Shown here in pieces: positions 9,230 through 20,296 of a DNA stretch of 64,000 nt (position 1 is the first letter of the stretch; every line of letters starts with the position of its first letter). The notes beneath the pieces are model-generated. The model ran no database searches. It was not told where the DNA came from and saw only the letters and a list, made by a program, of their open reading frames with translations. The stretch is from the NCBI GenBank assembly GCA_003021175.1, contig PXQV01000003.1:89816-153815 (forward strand), written 5' to 3'. This stretch comes from Halobacteriales archaeon QH_7_66_36. GTDB taxonomy: Archaea; Halobacteriota; Halobacteria; Halobacteriales; Haloarculaceae. A program made the position numbers and the translations under genes.

Positions 9230-11090
9230 CGCCCCTCGAACTCGGGCTCGCGGTCCTCCATGAACGCCGCGGCGCCCTCCTCCATGTCCTCGGTGCCAAG
9301 TAGATGCCCGAACGCCTGCGCCTCCATTTCGAGACCGGCGTCCAGATCCTGATCGCGTCCGCGGTTCATCACGCGCTTGGCCTTCCGGAGCGCGACCGGC
9401 GGCCCACTGATGAGGTCGTCGAGGAACGCCTCGACCGTCGCCTCGAACTCTGCTTCGGGGACGGCGCGGTTGATCAGCCCCCACGACTCGGCGCGCTCGG
9501 CGTCGATCCGGTTGCCGCGGAAGACGAGTTCCTTCGCCCGGGCCTCCGACAGCATCCGGATCGCGCGCTGCGTGCCGCCGCCACCCGGCAACAGTCCCAG
9601 ATCGATCTCCGGGAAACCGAACTCGGAACTCTCCGTCGCGATGCGGAGGTCACAGGCGAGCGCGAGTTCGTGCCCGCCGCCGAGACAGAAGCCGTCGATC
9701 TTCGCCAGCGTCGGTCGCGGGTACTCGTCGACGGCCCTGAAGAACTCCGTCGGCTCGTTCTCGTGGGGTTCGATGCCGGAGAATCCGGTAATGTCAGCCC
9801 CTGCGGAGAAGGCGCGGTCGCCTGCTCCCTCGAAGGTGACTGCGCGCACCTCGTCGGTGTCGACCGCGTCGAGCAGGTGGACGACCTCGTCCATGAGGTC
9901 CTCGTTCAGCGCGTTCAGCCGCTCCGGGCGGTCGAGCGTGACCGCGAGCAGGCCGTCCTCGGACAGGTCGTACTCGATGGCCGAGTAGTGGCGCTCGCCG
10001 TCGCTCCCGTAGTCGTAGAAGCCCTGTCCGGCGTCCTCGCCGGTGTGGCCTGCCGCCACCAGTTCACGGAGGTGCTCGGACGGTTCGTACCGCTCGTGGT
10101 CGTACTCCTCGTACAGCGTTTCGAGTTTTTCTAAGATCGTGTCGAGACCGGTCTTGTCGGCACGGCGGCACGGTCCCTCGGGAAAGCCCGCGCCGAGCTT
10201 CATGCCCGTGTCGATGGCGTCAGCGGTCGCAACCTCGTCGCCGATGAGCTTCGCCGCCTCGTTGACGATGCGCGACTCGATGCGGAGGGTGTCGACGCCC
10301 TCGCCCTGTCCCGCCTCGTAGGTGGTGCCCTCCCCGTCCTCGTACTCGTAGTAGCCCTTCCCGGTCTTCCGACCCAACTCCTCGGCTTCGACCTGCGCCT
10401 CGACGACCGGCGGCACGTCCTTGCCGGCCTCCTTGCGCACGTGGTAGCCGATGTCGATGCCGGTGAGATCCCCGAGTTCGAAGGGGCCCATCGGGTAGCC
10501 GCGCCGGTGGACCATCGCGGCGTCGACCGCCTCGATGGTGGCGGCGTCCTCCGACACCATCCAGCCCGCCTCGTCGCCGAACGGGCCGAGCACGCTGTTG
10601 ACGACGAAGCCGTTCACGTCCTTTCGGACGTAGATGGGCGTCTTGTCGATGGCCTCGACGAACTCGTAGGCGGCCGTCGCCGTCTCGTCGCTCGTCTCGT
10701 CGCCGTAGATGACCTCGACGAGGTCCATCTTCACCGGGGGATTGAAGAAGTGCATCCCGACGACCTGATCCGGGCGGTCGGTCACGGCCGCGATGTCGGT
10801 GATCGACAGCGAGGAGGTGTTCGACGCGAGAATCGCCTCGTCCGGCGTGTAGGCGTCGAGGTCGGTGAAGATGTCCTTCTTGATCTCCATCTTCTCCGGG
10901 GCGGCCTCAATGACGAGGTCGGTGTCCGCGACGGCGGCTTCGAGGTCGACCTCGGTGTCGATGCGGTCGAGTATCGCCTCGGGCGACTCGTCGAGTCGGT
11001 TCTTCTCCGCGAGCTTCTCGACGGACCACTCGATGGACCCATGTTCCCCGCGCCGAGCACCGCGATCCGAGAGATATCATCGACGTTCAT
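9226..11090 (-). pseudogene. 3-hydroxyacyl-CoA dehydrogenase / enoyl-CoA hydratase fusion with internally deleted, frameshifted N-terminal NAD-binding region
   Basis: N-terminus MNVDDISRIAVLGAGNMG (11090-11037) joins directly, out of frame, to SIEWSVEKLAEKNRLDESPEAILDR..; remainder (ORF 9226-10890) is intact HAD+ECH. Confidence 0.8.
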
Positions 11091-11285
11091 ACGGGCGCAC
11101 TTGACGCTCCCCGCGTCTTAATTCCACTGCCCTCCGTTTAGCGATGTTAGTTTTCGGACCGAATTCACCTATCGGCGTAAACGCGTCGCCGCGTTCGTCC
11201 GGTGGTTGTATCTCTCGTCGATGTCGCCGGTTCGCGGTGCGCTCCCGTTCGTAAGCTACTTGCGCGCCCCTCACCGTGTCAGAAT

Positions 11286-11570
11286 ATGGACTTACGCGTC
11301 ATCACGAACGAGCGAACGGAACTCGAAATCGAGATCGCCGGCGAGGATCACACGTTCATGAACGTACTCAAGAGCGCGCTGCTGGAGACGGACGGCGTCG
11401 TCGCCGCGACGTACGACATGAACCCCGAGCAGTCCGGCGGCCAGACGGAGCCGATCCTCTCCATCAAGACGGAGGAGGGAACCGCCCCGCTCGACGCGCT
11501 CGAAGTCGCCGCCGACGAGGTTCAGGAGCAGTCCGACGCCTTCCACAGCGCGTTCGAAGCGGCCGCCTGA
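11286..11570 (+). CDS. rpoL: DNA-directed RNA polymerase subunit L
   Basis: 94 aa, '[20 protein letters not shown]'; start at [14 protein letters not shown]. Confidence 0.9.
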   Translation: MDLRVITNERTELEIEIAGEDHTFMNVLKSALLETDGVVAATYDMNPEQSGGQTEPILSIKTEEGTAPLDALEVAADEVQEQSDAFHSAFEAAA

Positions 11571-11675
11571 CCGACGACGCTCTCTTTCTCCCTGTTCTCG
11601 CGTCACGCAGTTGTCAACGTCGAAGTCGCAACTGGACAGAGCGACGCGGCGACAGTCGAAACCGCATCGGGCCGG

Positions 11676-11810
11676 TCACCGGCGCGGGGCGGACGCAGTC
11701 GGATCCCGGGCGTGCTCGGGTTCCAGCCGTGACCGCCTCTCGTGGTCGGTCGAGACGGCCATCGCGGCGTAGACGCCCTGCCAGCCGGCACTCGGGGCGT
11801 CGTCAGCCAC
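11676..11810 (-). CDS. Possible small protein (44 aa), GTG start
   Basis: MADDAPSAGWQGVYAAMAVSTDHERRSRLEPEHARDPTASAPRR preceded by GGAGGTG; weak. Confidence 0.25.
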   Translation of the reverse strand: MADDAPSAGWQGVYAAMAVSTDHERRSRLEPEHARDPTASAPRR

Positions 11811-11968
11811 GGCGACACCTCCCGAAGTCAGTCACCGTCGGTGACGCCGGGGCGATATGAGGGATGCGAGTAACGCGGAACTCACACCGCGAGTCGTGTG
11901 GGAGAGCGGGTCGTTTCATAGGTGCTCTCGTCACGCGCCGTGTGGCGCTGTGAACATCCACAGTAGAT

Positions 11969-11992
11969 GGCTCGCTAACAAAAAGGCGAGCC
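11969..11992 (+). repeat. Inverted repeat GGCTCGC-TAACAAAAAG-GCGAGCC
   Basis: Perfect 7-bp stem in intergenic DNA. Confidence 0.5.
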
Positions 11993-12110
11993 GAGTCCGG
12001 AGTGAAAGTGAAACTAACGGCAGACGAATCGGTCCGATACTGCTGTGCTCGGCAGCGAAAACCCAGCCTCGTTCAGTTTCACCCGAGCGTGGTGAACGTG
12101 GTTTACAGCC

Positions 12111-12293
12111 GCACGGGGACGCCGCGCTCGTCCAAGTACCGCTGCACCTTTTTCCGGTTCGGGGTCGCTGCGCGACCCGCTCCCCGCAAAAATCTGCAAC
12201 AAAAACGGCCGGCCGCTCGCTTCACTCGCGCCCGGAACTGCCTGCGCTTCAGCTACAACCGCACGGGAACGCCGCGCTCGTCCAAGTACCGCT
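12111..12293. repeat. 33-bp direct repeat of the hisF 3' end, copies at 12111-12143 and 12261-12293
   Basis: gcacgggGacgccgcgctcgtccaagtaccgct vs gcacgggAacgccgcgctcgtccaagtaccgct; one mismatch, exactly 150 bp apart. Confidence 0.85.
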
Positions 12294-13068
12294 TGGTCTC
12301 GTCAATGCCGAACTCGTCGAAGTGGAAGATAGAGGCCGCGAGGCCGGCATCGGCATCCGCCTCGGTGAACACCTCGTGCATGTCCTCGGGATCGCCACAA
12401 CCGGATGAGGCGATGACGGGCGTAGAGACGCTCTCGCAGACGGCCGACGTGAGCGGAACGTCGTAGCCGTCCTTCGTCCCGTCGGCGTCGATGCTGTTGA
12501 CGAACAGTTCGCCCGCGCCGCGCTCCTCTGCCTCGCGTGCCCACTCGACCACGTCCAGATCGGTGCCCTCGCGACCACCCTTAATCGTGCACTCGAACCA
12601 GCAGGACTCGCCGTCCACCTCCGCGTAGTGTTCGCCCTGTTCGTCGTAGCGGCGTCGGGCGTCGACCGAGATGACGATACACTGCGAGCCGAACGCTCGC
12701 GCGCCCTCGTTCACCAGCTCCGGGTTCGCGATGGCCCCGGAGTTGATCGACACCTTGTCCGCGCCGGCTCGGAGCGTCTCTTTGATGTCGTCGCGAGTGC
12801 GGATGCCGCCGCCGACGGTCAGCGGGATGAACACCTCGTCCGCGACGGAGCGCACGGTGTCGAGCATCGTTTCGCGGCCCTCGGCCGAGGCGGTGATGTC
12901 GAGAAAGACGAACTCGTCGGCCCCCGCCTCGTTGTACTTGCGCGCCATCTCCACCGGGTCGCCGGTGTACTCCAGATCCTCGAAGTTAACCCCGGTGAAG
13001 ACGGCCGCGTCCCCGTCCTCGTCGATGTCCACGTCGATACAGGGGATGATCCGCTTCGTTAACGGCAT
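12253..13068 (-). CDS. hisF: Imidazole glycerol phosphate synthase subunit HisF
   Basis: '[14 protein letters not shown]', 'LTVGGGIRT', 'DKVSINSGA'. Confidence 0.95.
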   Translation of the reverse strand: MPLTKRIIPCIDVDIDEDGDAAVFTGVNFEDLEYTGDPVEMARKYNEAGADEFVFLDITASAEGRETMLDTVRSVADEVFIPLTVGGGIRTRDDIKETLRAGADKVSINSGAIANPELVNEGARAFGSQCIVISVDARRRYDEQGEHYAEVDGESCWFECTIKGGREGTDLDVVEWAREAEERGAGELFVNSIDADGTKDGYDVPLTSAVCESVSTPVIASSGCGDPEDMHEVFTEADADAGLAASIFHFDEFGIDETKRYLDERGVPVRL

Positions 13069-13125
13069 GTGATACGAGCGGGTAGCGTCCGCGTCCTCAA
13101 AAGGGGTCCGAACGCGGGAGACGCC

Positions 13126-13887
13126 TCACGCGAGCAGTCCGGGGACGACGCCCGCGAGCAGGTCGACCGCGAAAATAAGCACCAGTCCGGACGCGACCAC
13201 CTGCGCGATTGCGTGTACGCGTTCACCCTTGGCCTTCGATACTCGGAACAGTGACCCGGCTCCGCCGCCGACGACAGCCATCGTCGCGACGATGGCCGCC
13301 GTGTACGCGGCGACGATACCGACCACGAGCGGGTCGCTGCGCTCGCTCACCGTCACGGAGACGAACGCGAGCATGGACACCGGCGGCGAGAGGGTGAACA
13401 GCGCCCCGACCGTTCCGATCTTGAGATACTCGACGACGCGGTGGCCGTGTTCGTGCTCGTCGCGGTTGTGGACGCTCGACCGAATCGAGACCGGCAGGTG
13501 GACGTGGTAGTGTGCGTGCGAGCCGTCGCCGTGGTCGTGTTCGTGCTTGTGCGTCAGCTTCCGCGTGCCAGTGACACCGAGATAGAGGCTCAACAGCGAC
13601 AGGACGACGCCGGCGAACAGCACGCCGAACTGCTCGAACGCCGGCGGAAACGAGGTCGTGCCGAGCAGGACGTACGCGAGCGCGATCCAGCACACCACGA
13701 GAATCGCGTGGCCCGCGGCGAAACAGCCGCCGACGAGCGCCGAGAGCTTCGGATCGGCGGCCTCGTGGGTGAGCGCCGCGATACCGGCCACGTGGTCCGG
13801 TTCGATCCCGTGTGTGATCCCCAGCACCCCGGCTGTGAGGAGTGCCCCGGCCCCGACGGTCAGCTCCATGGGTAGTCGGAACGCCAC
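13126..13887 (-). CDS. NicO/RcnA-like nickel-cobalt transporter family membrane protein
   Basis: 'GITHGIEPDHVAGIAAL', His-rich loop 'HKHEHDHGDGSHAHYHVH'. Confidence 0.75.
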   Translation of the reverse strand: MAFRLPMELTVGAGALLTAGVLGITHGIEPDHVAGIAALTHEAADPKLSALVGGCFAAGHAILVVCWIALAYVLLGTTSFPPAFEQFGVLFAGVVLSLLSLYLGVTGTRKLTHKHEHDHGDGSHAHYHVHLPVSIRSSVHNRDEHEHGHRVVEYLKIGTVGALFTLSPPVSMLAFVSVTVSERSDPLVVGIVAAYTAAIVATMAVVGGGAGSLFRVSKAKGERVHAIAQVVASGLVLIFAVDLLAGVVPGLLA

Positions 13888-13972
13888 CCGGTCTAAAGTA
13901 CTGTGTCTTCAGCGCCGCGAACCCTCCCCCGGGATCACGGTTTACAAGTAGCAGGCCACGCGAGGGCCGGGT

Positions 13973-14131
13973 ATGACCGACGACGATCACGCACACGAGG
14001 AGAGCGACCACGACATCGAGCGGACGACTGCTCCCCAAGCCCCCTACGCCGGTCGGCATGTAGCCATCGGCACGGCAGTCGCGCTCGTCGGCCTGCTCGT
14101 CGTCTTCGGCGTGCCGCTGTTGCTCGCGTAG
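13973..14131 (+). CDS. Small single-TM protein
   Basis: MTDDDHAHEESDHDIERTTAPQAPYAGRHVAIGTAVALVGLLVVFGVPLLLA (52 aa). Confidence 0.65.
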   Translation: MTDDDHAHEESDHDIERTTAPQAPYAGRHVAIGTAVALVGLLVVFGVPLLLA

Positions 14132-14161
14132 ATTCAACATCTCCCGCCGCGTGGCTTCGGC

Positions 14162-15121
14162 ATGCGCGTCTGTTCAGACAGCGACGTCGCCGCCCTGCTC
14201 GAACTTGAGGAACTCCTGCCGGTCGTCGCCGACGCCTTCCGGCGACAGGGCCGCGGCGAGGTCGAACGACCGGAGCGGCCACACTTCCCCGTCGGCACCG
14301 GCTTAGACGGCGACGAGTCGCTCGGGACCGGACTCACGATGCCCGCGTATCTCCACGGCGACGAGACGTACGCGACGAAGCTCGCGAGCGTCCACCCGGA
14401 GAACCCGCCCGAGCGGCCGACAATCCACGCGCAGGTGTTGCTCACGGACGCTCAAACCGGCGAACCCGCGGCGCTCTTCGCCGGCGAGCGGATCACGAAC
14501 GCCCGCACCGGCTGTATCGGCGGGGTCGCCGTCGAGCGTCTCGCCGACGAACCGGTCACGCTTGGCGTCATCGGCGCTGGCGCACAGGCGCGCTGGCAGA
14601 CCCGCGCCATCGACGCGGCCGTCGACGTGGCGGGCGTTCGGATCTATTCCCCCAGCGACTCGCGGCGGGTCTGTGCCCGCGACTTACAGGAGCGGGGTAT
14701 CGACGCGCGGGCCGTGAACGCACCCGGCGTCGCGGTCGACGGCGCGGACGTCGTCGTCACGGCGACCACGGCGACGGCGCCGACGTTCTCGCCCGAGGCG
14801 CTCGACGACGGCACGCTCGTCGTCGCAGTCGGGGCGTACACCGCCGAGACGCAGGAACTCCACCCAACTATCGTGGAACGCGCCGACCGTCTCTACGCCG
14901 ACGTGCCGGCGGAGGCCGTCGAGACGGGTGACTTCCTCGCCGCGGACCACGACGACCCGACGCCGCTCTCGGCGGCCCTGAGCGGCGACGACCCGCGCGT
15001 TCGCCCGGACGAGGTGGTGCTGGTGAAGAGCGTCGGCACCGCCGTCCTCGACGCCGCGACCGGCCGGTATCTCCTCGACGCCGCGCGGGAGGCGGACCGG
15101 GGCGACCGCGTCACCCTGTAA
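14162..15121 (+). CDS. Ornithine cyclodeaminase / mu-crystallin family dehydrogenase
   Basis: 'AYLHGDETYATKLASVHPENP', 'ITNARTGCIGGVA', 'LGVIGAGAQARWQTRAI'. Confidence 0.88.
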   Translation: MRVCSDSDVAALLELEELLPVVADAFRRQGRGEVERPERPHFPVGTGLDGDESLGTGLTMPAYLHGDETYATKLASVHPENPPERPTIHAQVLLTDAQTGEPAALFAGERITNARTGCIGGVAVERLADEPVTLGVIGAGAQARWQTRAIDAAVDVAGVRIYSPSDSRRVCARDLQERGIDARAVNAPGVAVDGADVVVTATTATAPTFSPEALDDGTLVVAVGAYTAETQELHPTIVERADRLYADVPAEAVETGDFLAADHDDPTPLSAALSGDDPRVRPDEVVLVKSVGTAVLDAATGRYLLDAAREADRGDRVTL

Positions 15122-17242
15122 TCAGGCCAACTCGCGTTCGATGACCGACCGGAGCGCGGCGATGTCGTCAGCGTCCCGTGTAACGGTAGTCTCGCCCGCC
15201 GTCAGCGACAGTCGTCCGCTCGCGTCCGACTCCCCGAGCACCGTCACCGGCGCGGCGTCACCGACCGCCTCGCGGGCCGCCGCGGGGTCGGTCGTCTCGA
15301 CGACGGCCCGGCCCGGCCGCTCGGAGAAGAGCAGTTCGTCAGAGCGAGCGTCGCCGTCGAGCGACACGTCTACGCCGGCGTCGCCGGTGACCATCTCAGC
15401 GAGCGCGGCCGCGAGACCGCCGTGGCTCACGTCGTGGACGGCCGTCGTCGCCTCGTGATTGGCGACGGCGGCAATCGCCTCGACGACCGCGAGCGGGTCG
15501 TCCGGGAGCGTCGGGAACGCGTCGCGCCCGCCGTGTGAGGCGAGATACTGACTCCCGCCGAGCGCGCCGGCAGACTCGCCGACGAGCAGGAGCGTCCCGT
15601 CGCCCGCAAGCGCGGTGCCGGGGGCGTCGTATCCGTCTTTCGACCCGACGACGGCGAGCGTGGGCGTCGGCGCAACCGGGCCGGTCGCGGAGTCGTTGTA
15701 CAGCGAGACGTTGCCGCCGACGACGGGCGTGTCGAGCGCGCGGCACATGTCAGCGAGGCCGTCGACCACGCCGCTGAAGCCGCCGTACACCGCTGGCTTC
15801 TCCGGGTTTCCGCCGTTGAGACAGTCGACGGCCGCGAGGGGACGCGCGCCGACGGCCGCGAGATTCGTCGCGTTCTCTAACGCGACTGCCCGAGCGCCCT
15901 CGTAGGGGGCCGCGTCGGTCCAGTTGGGGTCCGCGCCGGCGGAGAAAGCCACGCCGCGGCCGGCCTCGTGGATTGCGAGCAGTGCCGCGTCGTCACCGGG
16001 CCGCTTCGCCGTCCGGTTGCCGACCTCGTGGTCGTACTGCCGGTACACCCATCGCTTCGACGCCGTGTTCGGGTGACCGACGACCGTCTCGAAGGCGGCG
16101 TCGAGGTCTGGTTCGGGGAGGTTCCGTTCCTGTGGCGTCGGCTCGACCTGCGCGAGGTCGTTCACCGGTGCGCCGTCGGCGAGATACTCGGCCGGCGCGT
16201 CGACCACTGTCTCCCCCTCGAACGTGCAGACGTAGTTGCCCTCGGTCACCTCGCCGATGACCGAACAGCCCAGGTCGAAGCGGTCCGCTATCTCCCGAAC
16301 CGCGTCCACATCCTCGGGGCGGACCTCGTAACACATTCGCTCCTGTGACTCGGCGAGGAGGATCTCCAGCGCGTTCATCTTCGGTTCGCGCTGGTGGACG
16401 TTCGTCAACTCGATGTGTGCGCCGTAGCCGCCTTTGGCAACGAGTTCCGCCGAGGCCCCGCCGAGTCCTGCCGCGCCCAAGTCGCGGGCGGCCCGGATCA
16501 GATCCTCGTCGATTAGTCGCTCGTTCGCCTCGATGAGCAGTTTCTCGGCGTACGGGTCGCCCACCTGCACGGCGGGTCGGTCCTCCGTCTCTGCATCCTC
16601 GCCCAAGTCCTCGCTGGCGAAGGACGCGCCGCCGAGCCCGTCCCGGCCCGTCGCGTTCCCGACGAGCACGAGCTTGTTGCCGACGGACTTGGCCGCCGCG
16701 GTGACGAGTCGGTCCTCGTTCGTCACGCCGAGACACGCGACGTTGACGAGCGGATTGCCCTCGTAGCCGTCGTGGAAGGCGACGCTACCCGTCACCGTCG
16801 GGACACCGATACAGTTGCCGTAGTGGCTGATCCCCTCCACGACGCCCCCGAACAGGTATCGAGCGTGTTCGCGGTCGAAGTCACCGAAGTACAGCGAGTC
16901 GGCCAGCGCGATGGGGTAGGCACCCATCGACAGCGTGTCGCGGACGATGCCGCCGACGCCCGTCGCCGCGCCGTCGAACGGGTCGACGTAGGACGGGTGG
17001 TTGTGGCTCTCGACGCCGAGCGTCAGATACGTCTCCTCGTCGAGCGCGACGACCGCGGCGTCGTCGCCCGGTCCGACGACCACGCGCTCGCCCTCGCTCG
17101 AAAACCGCGAGAGGAGCGGCCGGGACGAGCGGTACGCACAGTGCTCGCTCCAGAGATTCTCGAAGAGATGTCTCTCCGTGTCCGTCAGCTCCCGGTCCAA
17201 CTCCGCCCGGATGCGGGACTCGTCCGCGTCGCTGAGCGCCAT
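15122..17242 (-). CDS. purL: Phosphoribosylformylglycinamidine synthase subunit PurL
   Basis: 706 aa; '[15 protein letters not shown]', '[25 protein letters not shown]'. Confidence 0.95.
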   Translation of the reverse strand: MALSDADESRIRAELDRELTDTERHLFENLWSEHCAYRSSRPLLSRFSSEGERVVVGPGDDAAVVALDEETYLTLGVESHNHPSYVDPFDGAATGVGGIVRDTLSMGAYPIALADSLYFGDFDREHARYLFGGVVEGISHYGNCIGVPTVTGSVAFHDGYEGNPLVNVACLGVTNEDRLVTAAAKSVGNKLVLVGNATGRDGLGGASFASEDLGEDAETEDRPAVQVGDPYAEKLLIEANERLIDEDLIRAARDLGAAGLGGASAELVAKGGYGAHIELTNVHQREPKMNALEILLAESQERMCYEVRPEDVDAVREIADRFDLGCSVIGEVTEGNYVCTFEGETVVDAPAEYLADGAPVNDLAQVEPTPQERNLPEPDLDAAFETVVGHPNTASKRWVYRQYDHEVGNRTAKRPGDDAALLAIHEAGRGVAFSAGADPNWTDAAPYEGARAVALENATNLAAVGARPLAAVDCLNGGNPEKPAVYGGFSGVVDGLADMCRALDTPVVGGNVSLYNDSATGPVAPTPTLAVVGSKDGYDAPGTALAGDGTLLLVGESAGALGGSQYLASHGGRDAFPTLPDDPLAVVEAIAAVANHEATTAVHDVSHGGLAAALAEMVTGDAGVDVSLDGDARSDELLFSERPGRAVVETTDPAAAREAVGDAAPVTVLGESDASGRLSLTAGETTVTRDADDIAALRSVIERELA

Positions 17243-17397
17243 TCACGTGGATGCCCACTTCCGAGCGTATTGTTCCTTTCCATGTACACGGCCGTGGTCA
17301 CGGGTCGGGGCCCGCCAGCGTGTCGGAACGTCGTTACGTGACCCTCGTCGCCCGCGCGTACCACGGCCCTTTTTTGGGCGGCACCCGACGCTCCGGT

Positions 17398-18081
17398 GTG
17401 TTACGGGCCGAGCTCCACTGTCACTCGTCGCTCTCGTACGACGGTCGTGACCCGGTGGATATGCTGCTCGGGCAGGCGGCGGCCGTGGGGTTGGACGCGC
17501 TCGCAGTCACCGACCACGACGAGATCGAGGCCAGTCTCGCCGCCGCCGAGCAGGCGGCCGACTACGACCTCGTCGGGATTCCCGGCATGGAGGTGACGAG
17601 CGAGGCCGGCCACGTGCTCGCGCTCGGGGTCGAGGAACTCGTCCCGCCGGGGCTCTCCTTCGTCGAGACGCTCGACCGCATCCACGCACAGGGTGGCATC
17701 GCGGTCGTCCCTCACCCGTTCCAGCGGTCGCGCCACGGCGTCGCTCCCCACATCTCCGAGGCGACCCTCGCCAGCGCGGACGCCATCGAGGTGTACAACT
17801 CGCGGCTGTTCACCGGTCGGTCGAACCGGACGGCCGAGCGGTTCGCCGCCGCACGCAACCTACCGATGACGGCGGGATCGGACGCCCACATCGCGGAGAT
17901 GGTCGGACAGGCAGTCACCGAAGTTGACGCCGCCGAACGAACCGTAGACGCGGTGCTCGATGCGATCCGCGACGGTCGCACCTCGGTCGTCGGCAAGCGG
18001 ACGCCGTGGCGCATCTCGCTGCGCCAGTTCGGCGGCGGCGTCCGCCGGCGCATCGCCCGCGCGCTCCGTACGCCATTCTAA
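17398..18081 (+). CDS. PHP-domain metal-dependent phosphoesterase
   Basis: 'AELHCHSSLSYDGRDP', 'VTDHDEIEA'; GTG start at 17398 preferred. Confidence 0.85.
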   Translation: MLRAELHCHSSLSYDGRDPVDMLLGQAAAVGLDALAVTDHDEIEASLAAAEQAADYDLVGIPGMEVTSEAGHVLALGVEELVPPGLSFVETLDRIHAQGGIAVVPHPFQRSRHGVAPHISEATLASADAIEVYNSRLFTGRSNRTAERFAAARNLPMTAGSDAHIAEMVGQAVTEVDAAERTVDAVLDAIRDGRTSVVGKRTPWRISLRQFGGGVRRRIARALRTPF

Positions 18082-18551
18082 ACTGTCTCGATGGCGTCCA
18101 AGCCCACCTCGACCACGTCGTCGGGGAGTTCCTCGGCACGCGCACGGAGGTCGGCCGCGTCGAACCACTCCCACACCGACGGGTCGGCCTCGTCGCGGCC
18201 GGCCGGCGCGACCTCTCGACTATCGACTCGACCGTAGAAGACGAAGTCGACGTGTTGGTGGCCGACCTCTCCGCCGTGGACGTTGATGTCCTCCAGCAGG
18301 AACTGCTGTGGCTGCGGGATGGAGCGGGCGGCCTCGCTCTCTACGTCACCCTCCGGCGCGACGAGTGAGGCGTCCAGACCAGTCTCCTCGTAGCACTCGC
18401 GAACCGCGGCCTCGTGGGGGAGTTCGTCGCGGTCGATGTGGCCGCCCGGCGGGAGCCACATCCCGAGGCGGTCGTGTTCGTGCAGCAGCGTCGCACCCTC
18501 GTGCACGACGTACACCGTCGCCACGAAGTGGCGGGTCGTCTCCATACACAC
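18078..18551 (-). CDS. NUDIX hydrolase
   Basis: 'GGHIDRDELPHEAAVRECYEETGL'. Confidence 0.9.
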   Translation of the reverse strand: MCMETTRHFVATVYVVHEGATLLHEHDRLGMWLPPGGHIDRDELPHEAAVRECYEETGLDASLVAPEGDVESEAARSIPQPQQFLLEDINVHGGEVGHQHVDFVFYGRVDSREVAPAGRDEADPSVWEWFDAADLRARAEELPDDVVEVGLDAIETV

Positions 18552-18612
18552 GGCTCTCGGCCGGGCTACAAACGCTCTTCGTCACTCGGCTCGACACGAG
18601 CGCGGCGTCTGA

Positions 18613-18864
18613 TTACTGGAGGTCGGGCAACGAGACGACGCCTTCCTTCAGGGCGACGTACACCTTCTCCTCGTTGTCGAGGTCGTCCCAGTCGTCGGGC
18701 CGGTCGGCCTCCGGCACGGATTCGACCTTCTCTAAGAGGTCGGTGCGAACGTAGTGGTCGAAGCCACAGTCGTTCTCGCAGGCGCGGACGACCGACGGGA
18801 CGCGGTACTCCCGCTCGACGACGTTGCCACACTCCGGACAGACGTACTCGTAGCTCCGGGCCAC
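18613..18864 (-). CDS. Small zinc-ribbon protein
   Basis: 'YEYVCPECGNVVEREYRVPSVVRACENDCGFDHY'. Confidence 0.7.
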   Translation of the reverse strand: MARSYEYVCPECGNVVEREYRVPSVVRACENDCGFDHYVRTDLLEKVESVPEADRPDDWDDLDNEEKVYVALKEGVVSLPDLQ

Positions 18865-18904
18865 GGCGAGCCTACGACTCGCGAACTGAAAAGTGATAGC
18901 CGCG

Positions 18905-19876
18905 TCAGGTGGTGATGCCGTCCTCCGCCTCCAGCAGTTCGTGGTAGCGGTTGCGGATGGTGACCTCGGAGATGTTGGCGACCTCGCTCACGTCCGACTG
19001 GGTGACCTTCTCGTTCGTCAGGAGCGAGGCGGCGTACACCGCGGCGGCCGCGAGGCCGACCGGCGACTTGCCGGAGTGGATGCCCTGCTCCTTCGCGCTC
19101 TTGAGCAGTTGCCGCGCGCGGCGTTCGGCCTCGTCGGAGAGGTCCAGATCGGAGGCGAACCGCGGGACGTAGCTCTCGGGGTCGGCGGGCGCGACTTCGA
19201 GCCCGAGTTCGCGGACGACGTAGCGGTAGGTGCGCGCGATCTCGTCCTTTTCGACGCGGGACACCTGCGTAATCTCGTCGAGCGAGCGCGGGGTGCCGGC
19301 CTGCCGGGCGGCGGCGTACAGACTCGCGGTCGCAACGCCCTCGATGGAGCGGCCGGGCAGGAGGTTCTCGTCGAGTGCCCGCCGGTAGATGACGCTCGAC
19401 GTCTCACGGACGTTGTCGGGGAGCCCGAGAGCACTCGCCATGCGGTCGATTTCGCCGAGCGCCTGTTTGAGGTTGCGCTCCTTGGAGTCGCGGGTGCGGA
19501 ACCGCTCGTTCCAGGTGCGGAGCCGCTGCATCTTCTGGCGCTGGCGGTTGGACAGCTGGTTGCCGTAGGCGTCCTTGTCCTGCCAGCCGATGTTGGTCGA
19601 CAGGCCCTTGTCGTGCATCATGTTCGTGGTCGGCGCGCCGACGCGGGACTTCTCGTCTTTCTCCGCGGCGTCGAACGCGCGCCACTCCGGCCCGCGGTCG
19701 ATCTCGCCCTCTTCGATGACGAGCCCGCAGTCTTCACACACCGTCTCGCCGTGCTCGGTGTCGGTCGCGACCGAGCCGCCACATTCGGGACAGACGAGCG
19801 TCTCGCTCTGCTCGTCTTCCTCCTGTTCTTCTTCGTCTCGGGCACGCTGGAAGCGTCTCACGTTCGTATCTGACAT
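18905..19876 (-). CDS. tfb: Transcription initiation factor IIB (TFB)
   Basis: Zn ribbon 'CPECGGSVATDTEHGETVCEDCG' plus two cyclin-like repeats. Confidence 0.95.
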   Translation of the reverse strand: MSDTNVRRFQRARDEEEQEEDEQSETLVCPECGGSVATDTEHGETVCEDCGLVIEEGEIDRGPEWRAFDAAEKDEKSRVGAPTTNMMHDKGLSTNIGWQDKDAYGNQLSNRQRQKMQRLRTWNERFRTRDSKERNLKQALGEIDRMASALGLPDNVRETSSVIYRRALDENLLPGRSIEGVATASLYAAARQAGTPRSLDEITQVSRVEKDEIARTYRYVVRELGLEVAPADPESYVPRFASDLDLSDEAERRARQLLKSAKEQGIHSGKSPVGLAAAAVYAASLLTNEKVTQSDVSEVANISEVTIRNRYHELLEAEDGITT

Positions 19877-20029
19877 GTTAGGGTTCCGGGGACGGCGGCG
19901 GTAGTAGAACCGGGTCTATTCAACTATTCGTAGGGGACCGAGTAACTTAAATTACAGGGCACCATACGCGCGCGACTTGCGGCTCTCACGGTTCGAAACG
20001 CTTAGTCCACTCGCGACTGACCGAACCGT

Positions 20030-20296
20030 ATGGTCGACCACGAGGAGGTCGAACACGTCGCCTCGCTGGCGCGTGTCGACCTCGACGAGGCGGAGACGGA
20101 ACGCTTCGCCGCGCAGTTCGACGACATCCTCTCGTACTTCGAGGCGCTCGACGAGGTGCCCGAAGCCGACGCGGCGACGGAACTCGACAACGTGTTCCGG
20201 CCCGACGAGGTCCGCGAGGGGCTCACACAGGAGGAGGCGCTGGCGAACGCTCCCGAGACGGAGGACGGCTACTTCAAGGGGCCGAACGTGTCATGA
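20030..20296 (+). CDS. gatC: Asp-tRNA(Asn)/Glu-tRNA(Gln) amidotransferase subunit C
   Basis: 88 aa 'VEHVASLARVDLDEAETERFAAQFDDILSYFEAL'; overlaps gatA. Confidence 0.92.
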   Translation: MVDHEEVEHVASLARVDLDEAETERFAAQFDDILSYFEALDEVPEADAATELDNVFRPDEVREGLTQEEALANAPETEDGYFKGPNVS

